From Archilochus colubris (taxonomy: Eukaryota > Chordata > Aves > Apodiformes > Trochilidae): a DNA stretch of 64,000 nucleotides. The stretch covers positions 5,268,519 through 5,332,518 of the forward strand of contig CM041090.1 of NCBI GenBank assembly GCA_023079485.1, read 5' to 3'. Under the pieces are notes generated by a model. The model was not told the DNA's origin. It saw only the letters and a list, made by a program, of their open reading frames with translations, and did no database searches. A program made the position numbers and the translations under genes. Every line of letters starts with the position of its first letter. Position 1 is the first letter of the stretch. Below, piece by piece: positions 60,801 to 64,000 of this stretch.

Positions 60801-62868
60801 GTGGCACAAAAATCCTGAGGGGTGTGCATATGTGTAAAGGGGGGGGGAAGAATATGCACGGGGATGGGGAGATATTTCTTGAAAAAGAAATACACACATA
60901 TCCTATGCAAAAACACAGGCAGGGAGAGCAATCTGCATAGCCAGACCTTGCAAGAACATTCTCCCTCCATCCCCCCTTCCCCCAGCCCCTTCTCGTGGTT
61001 AGCAATTTTAACAAAAAGCAATTTGGATTTAAAAAATCGTGGGTTGTTTGGTGGTATGGGTTTGGTTTGGTTTTTTTTTGGTGGTGGTTTTTTTATTTTT
61101 TATATATTTGTAAGACAAACAGCATGGGGGGAGCTGAAATATATTTTAGCATCCTTCCTCTCTCCCCCTCTCACCCCCCAGCTCAACTCGACTAACAGCA
61201 GCAGCAAAGTCCCCCTACCACCTTACACTTGTGTTTGGCTACTGTAGCAAAAGACAGATATTGATAAAACCAGGATTAATTCTGTATATTTGTCAGGCAA
61301 ACAGCCCCGTCTCCTAGAATGACGCAAATAACAGATTCTATGGCTCTGGCTTTCTATATTCTGCACCCACGCACTCTGCTTGGTCTCCCACGGAATCAGC
61401 TACAGAGAGCAATGATCCAGATTATACAGAGAGAGGGGTGGGGGGAAAGGGAGAGAATAACAAATGAAAATTGCAATTAAAAATTATAATGCTTGCTGTA
61501 GCCTCTCCGCAAATGGCTAAACCACTTGCAGAGTGGCACACACAGACACACCCTGACCCCCTCCCCCCCACGAACCCCCTGCCCCAAACCCGGGCACATC
61601 AATAGCAACCAGACAAAAGAGGAGTGCCAAATGCAGGGGTTTATCCGGCCAAGAGAGGTATTTCCCTTATGCACCACACCTTTCCCAGAGCCCATTAAGC
61701 AAAGCACCTTTCGGAAACGACCTCGCTTGCCACTAAGTGTGTGAAGAGGGGGACAATTCACAGCTGGAGCCGGGGAGGGGGGGGTCACCAGGACCCCTTC
61801 CACCGTCCCAGAGAAGCTAACCAGGACCTTGAGGAGCAGGTTTGTCTCCCAGACAAAGGGACGCAGCTCTTTCTTAAAATGCCTAAAAAAAGGCAAGCGC
61901 GAAGGGCTTGTTGCTATTTTTAAACACATCTCTCATTTGTTGTAAAAAAGGCACTAAAAGCATTAAACAACCTCCCCGCCCCCGGGGAAGGGCTCAGACA
62001 CACACGCCAGCACCCGAGGGAAAGCCAAGGTTTATGGGGACTGTCTTCTCCCCAGGTGAGGATCAAGAATCCCCTACAACACCCTGCCCACCACCATGCT
62101 CACTTCACACCTTGTCTGGAGAGAGCAGGGGAATGCTGGGGCAATCAAGAAGCCAGGAAGTGGTTTACTGTTTCATCTGTACACATCCATCCCTTATTTA
62201 TTAACTTGCTTAATTATTCCCAACTTCTTTCCCAGACAATGCATTGCCTAATGTCAATAAACTACAATCAATGGGGTAAGGTTGTTTCTCTCTCTGTCTC
62301 AACCAGACAATGCTACCACCACCTCTTGCTACCAACCCAGCAGCACCTGGTGAGGGGGGAAAATCACACACCTACCCAAGATCACAGCAGAGGCACTGTA
62401 AAGGCTCAGGGAGAGGAATTAGGCATTTAAAATGACTGCCCAGAGGCTCTGGTAGAAGCCAGCTGCTGCCCTGCCATGCAGACATCTACACAAACACCAA
62501 CCATGAGCCCCTCTTCCCAGCACTGGGAGAGATGGTGCTCTTTGGAAGGAAAAGCCAAGTTCACCTGTATTCCCACCCTGCAGACCTGGAGGGATGGCTT
62601 TCCCAGCAAGAGCAGCCATGAGGACACAGCACAGGAAGGAAAGATCTGACCCCAAGGACAGCCCTTGTCACTGGAAGACCCCAGCCACCAAACACACCTT
62701 CCCCAAGGAGCTGCCACCAAGCTCATCCTGGATGAATAACAACATTAGGGCCACGGAGAAATTTAAACATGGGGTTGTGCACACCTAAACTGACTTGTGC
62801 CACTCACACCCTACAGCATGCAGACAACCCAAGGCCTCCTGTGGAGGGAGGGGGTATGAGCATCGTGT
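60801..62868. other. Non-coding stretch, nothing firmly recognised
   Basis: Mixed-composition DNA. The segment 61256-61420 is unique and AT/GC balanced (for example GGATTAATTCTG, TGACGCAAATAACAG) and might be a conserved element, but this cannot be judged from one sequence. A plus-strand donor-like CCCCAG/GTGAGG occurs at about 62055, and others near 62273 and 62350, without supporting exons. Confidence 0.35.
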
Positions 62869-62937
62869 CTCATAGAATCATAGAATTGGCTGGGTTGGAA
62901 GGGACCTCAGAGACCATCAAGTCCAACACTTAAGTCT
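62869..62937 (-). mobile_element. CR1-type LINE 3'-terminal fragment (minus)
   Basis: CATAGAATCATAGAATTGGC, then TGGGTTGGAAGGGACCTCAG and AGACCATCAAGTCCAACACT, is the reverse complement of a common avian CR1-type 3' terminus. Only about 65 bp are present, so the copy is extremely 5'-truncated. The paired ATAGAATC ends are intact, suggesting a relatively young fragment. Confidence 0.8.
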
Positions 62938-64000
62938 CCCTTCTGTATGACCCTTCTGTCTCCCCTCCCTCACATACCTGAGGAGCTTTGCATTTCTCTG
63001 CAGTGCTCCCCTCTGTGCATGTGAACAGAGGAAAGCTGCTGAGCTTCAGCTTTTCCCTGTTGCAAAGAAAACGAATCAACATGGTTGTGTGCAGAGGGTG
63101 CACATCGTGGCAGGGCAGGAGTGGGCACACTGCCAAGCCCTGCAGATGTTGGACCTCAGGACAGATGCCTGGAATTCCCTCCCTGCTCCCCAACCCAAGC
63201 AGCTCCTTGCAGTCATAAGCTTGGTTTTGGGTTTTTTTTGTTTGTTTGATAAAGTCTCCAGTCCTCATGAAAGAACTGAATCTACCAAAGGGTTTGACAT
63301 TTTCTTCTGGAAGCTGTAGTACCACCTTTCAGCCTTAATTTCTCAAAAGCAGCCTGCCTCCTCCTTTGCCCTCTGCTTCTCCACCCAAATGTCTCATGTC
63401 TGTCTCAGCAGACCCATCTCCTGGCTTGCCTGGCTGCTGCTAAAGGCCTGGCTGAAGCAAAGTCCAGTGCCCAGGGAAATTCTGCCTTAAAAGAAAAAAA
63501 AAACCAAAACAACCAAACAAACCATAAATGGAAACCAGCCAAACAGGAAAAAAAATGACAGGCAACCATGTCCCAAACAGCAGTTCCCACTTCTCCTGCT
63601 CATTAGAAGCACTGAAAGGAAAATCCTAGCTTGATGTTTTAGTTACCAGCAAGCTCCTGGCTTCCAAACAATTAAGCCTCCCTCCCAATGAAGTCTTACT
63701 GAAAGCCCTGGATTCTGCATTTTCTCCTCCCCTAAAAGGTAACACTGCTGACACTGGCTGAAGCAGCATCACCTGCAGGTGTGTGGCCTTTCACTTGGAG
63801 CTGTTAAAGATGCTGAAGAAGGCAGCTCCACCTCTAACACATCCCACCTGCTCATTGGACTGCTGGCACCCTTAGAAATTTCCCCTCCAAACTCTGCCCT
63901 AATGGCACACGTTGGGATACTGCTGTTATTATGAGTAGTAAAGTAGTAGCCTGCCCAAATTTGCTGCTCAAAACAGCTGTGGTCTCCCAATTACAAAATA
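62938..64000. other. Right-end stretch, nothing recognised
   Basis: Mixed DNA with A and T runs (T-rich about 63229-63249, A-rich about 63490-63500). ORFs of up to 131 codons (62930-63325, minus) partly overlap the CR1 end and have no known domain. No RNA gene is seen. Confidence 0.45.

Noticed and set aside
1..64000. tRNA, rRNA, well-known microRNAs (for example let-7, miR-9, miR-124), endogenous retroviral LTRs, CRISPR
   Set aside because: I looked for their characteristic sequences or structures by eye and saw none. Divergent copies could be missed without a search.

Overview
This window is almost certainly from a bird nuclear chromosome. The identifiable interspersed repeats are CR1-type LINE fragments with the typical 3' terminus (repeats of ATTCTATGAT), two of them with recognisable remnants of the CR1 ORF2 C-terminus. 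There are no Alu, L1 or B2-like elements. Repeat density is low (about nine CR1 pieces, a few percent of the window), and long AT-rich stretches alternate with compact CpG islands. No complete protein-coding gene, rRNA, tRNA or CRISPR is visible. Most open reading frames are chance ORFs or read through repeats and CpG islands.

Layout. Positions 1-4.3 kb are AT-rich, without a recognisable gene, and carry two CR1 fragments. At 4.34-4.73 kb a GC-rich minisatellite of 44-bp units (with a 132-bp higher-order period) abuts a compact CpG island at 4.72-5.42 kb. That island carries a ZNF143/THAP11-like motif and looks like a housekeeping promoter. From 5.6 to 52.6 kb the DNA is AT-rich and intron-like or intergenic, with homopolymer runs, microsatellites, two local tandem duplications, one near-perfect 27-bp palindrome, a head-to-tail CR1 pair (25.4-26.2 kb) and two CR1 copies sharing the same chimeric junction (27.1 and 28.9 kb).

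From about 52.6 to 59.8 kb lies a cluster of CpG islands resembling the 5' region of a regulatory gene with several alternative promoters. The best-supported signals are on the minus strand: a TATA box with an upstream MEF2 consensus and a strong splice donor near 59.6 kb; a TATA box and strong donor at 57.46/57.15 kb; a CCAAT plus A/T-rich TATA-like element near 56.0 kb; and a donor-acceptor-donor series at 53.05/52.97/52.92 kb that defines a 58-nt exon. I infer that the start of a minus-strand gene lies here and that its body runs leftwards into the AT-rich DNA. I do not recognise the gene, and no coding exon could be identified. From 59.8 to 64 kb the sequence is non-coding as far as I can see, with one CRE-containing block (60.6-60.8 kb) that looks regulatory and a short CR1 end at 62.87 kb.
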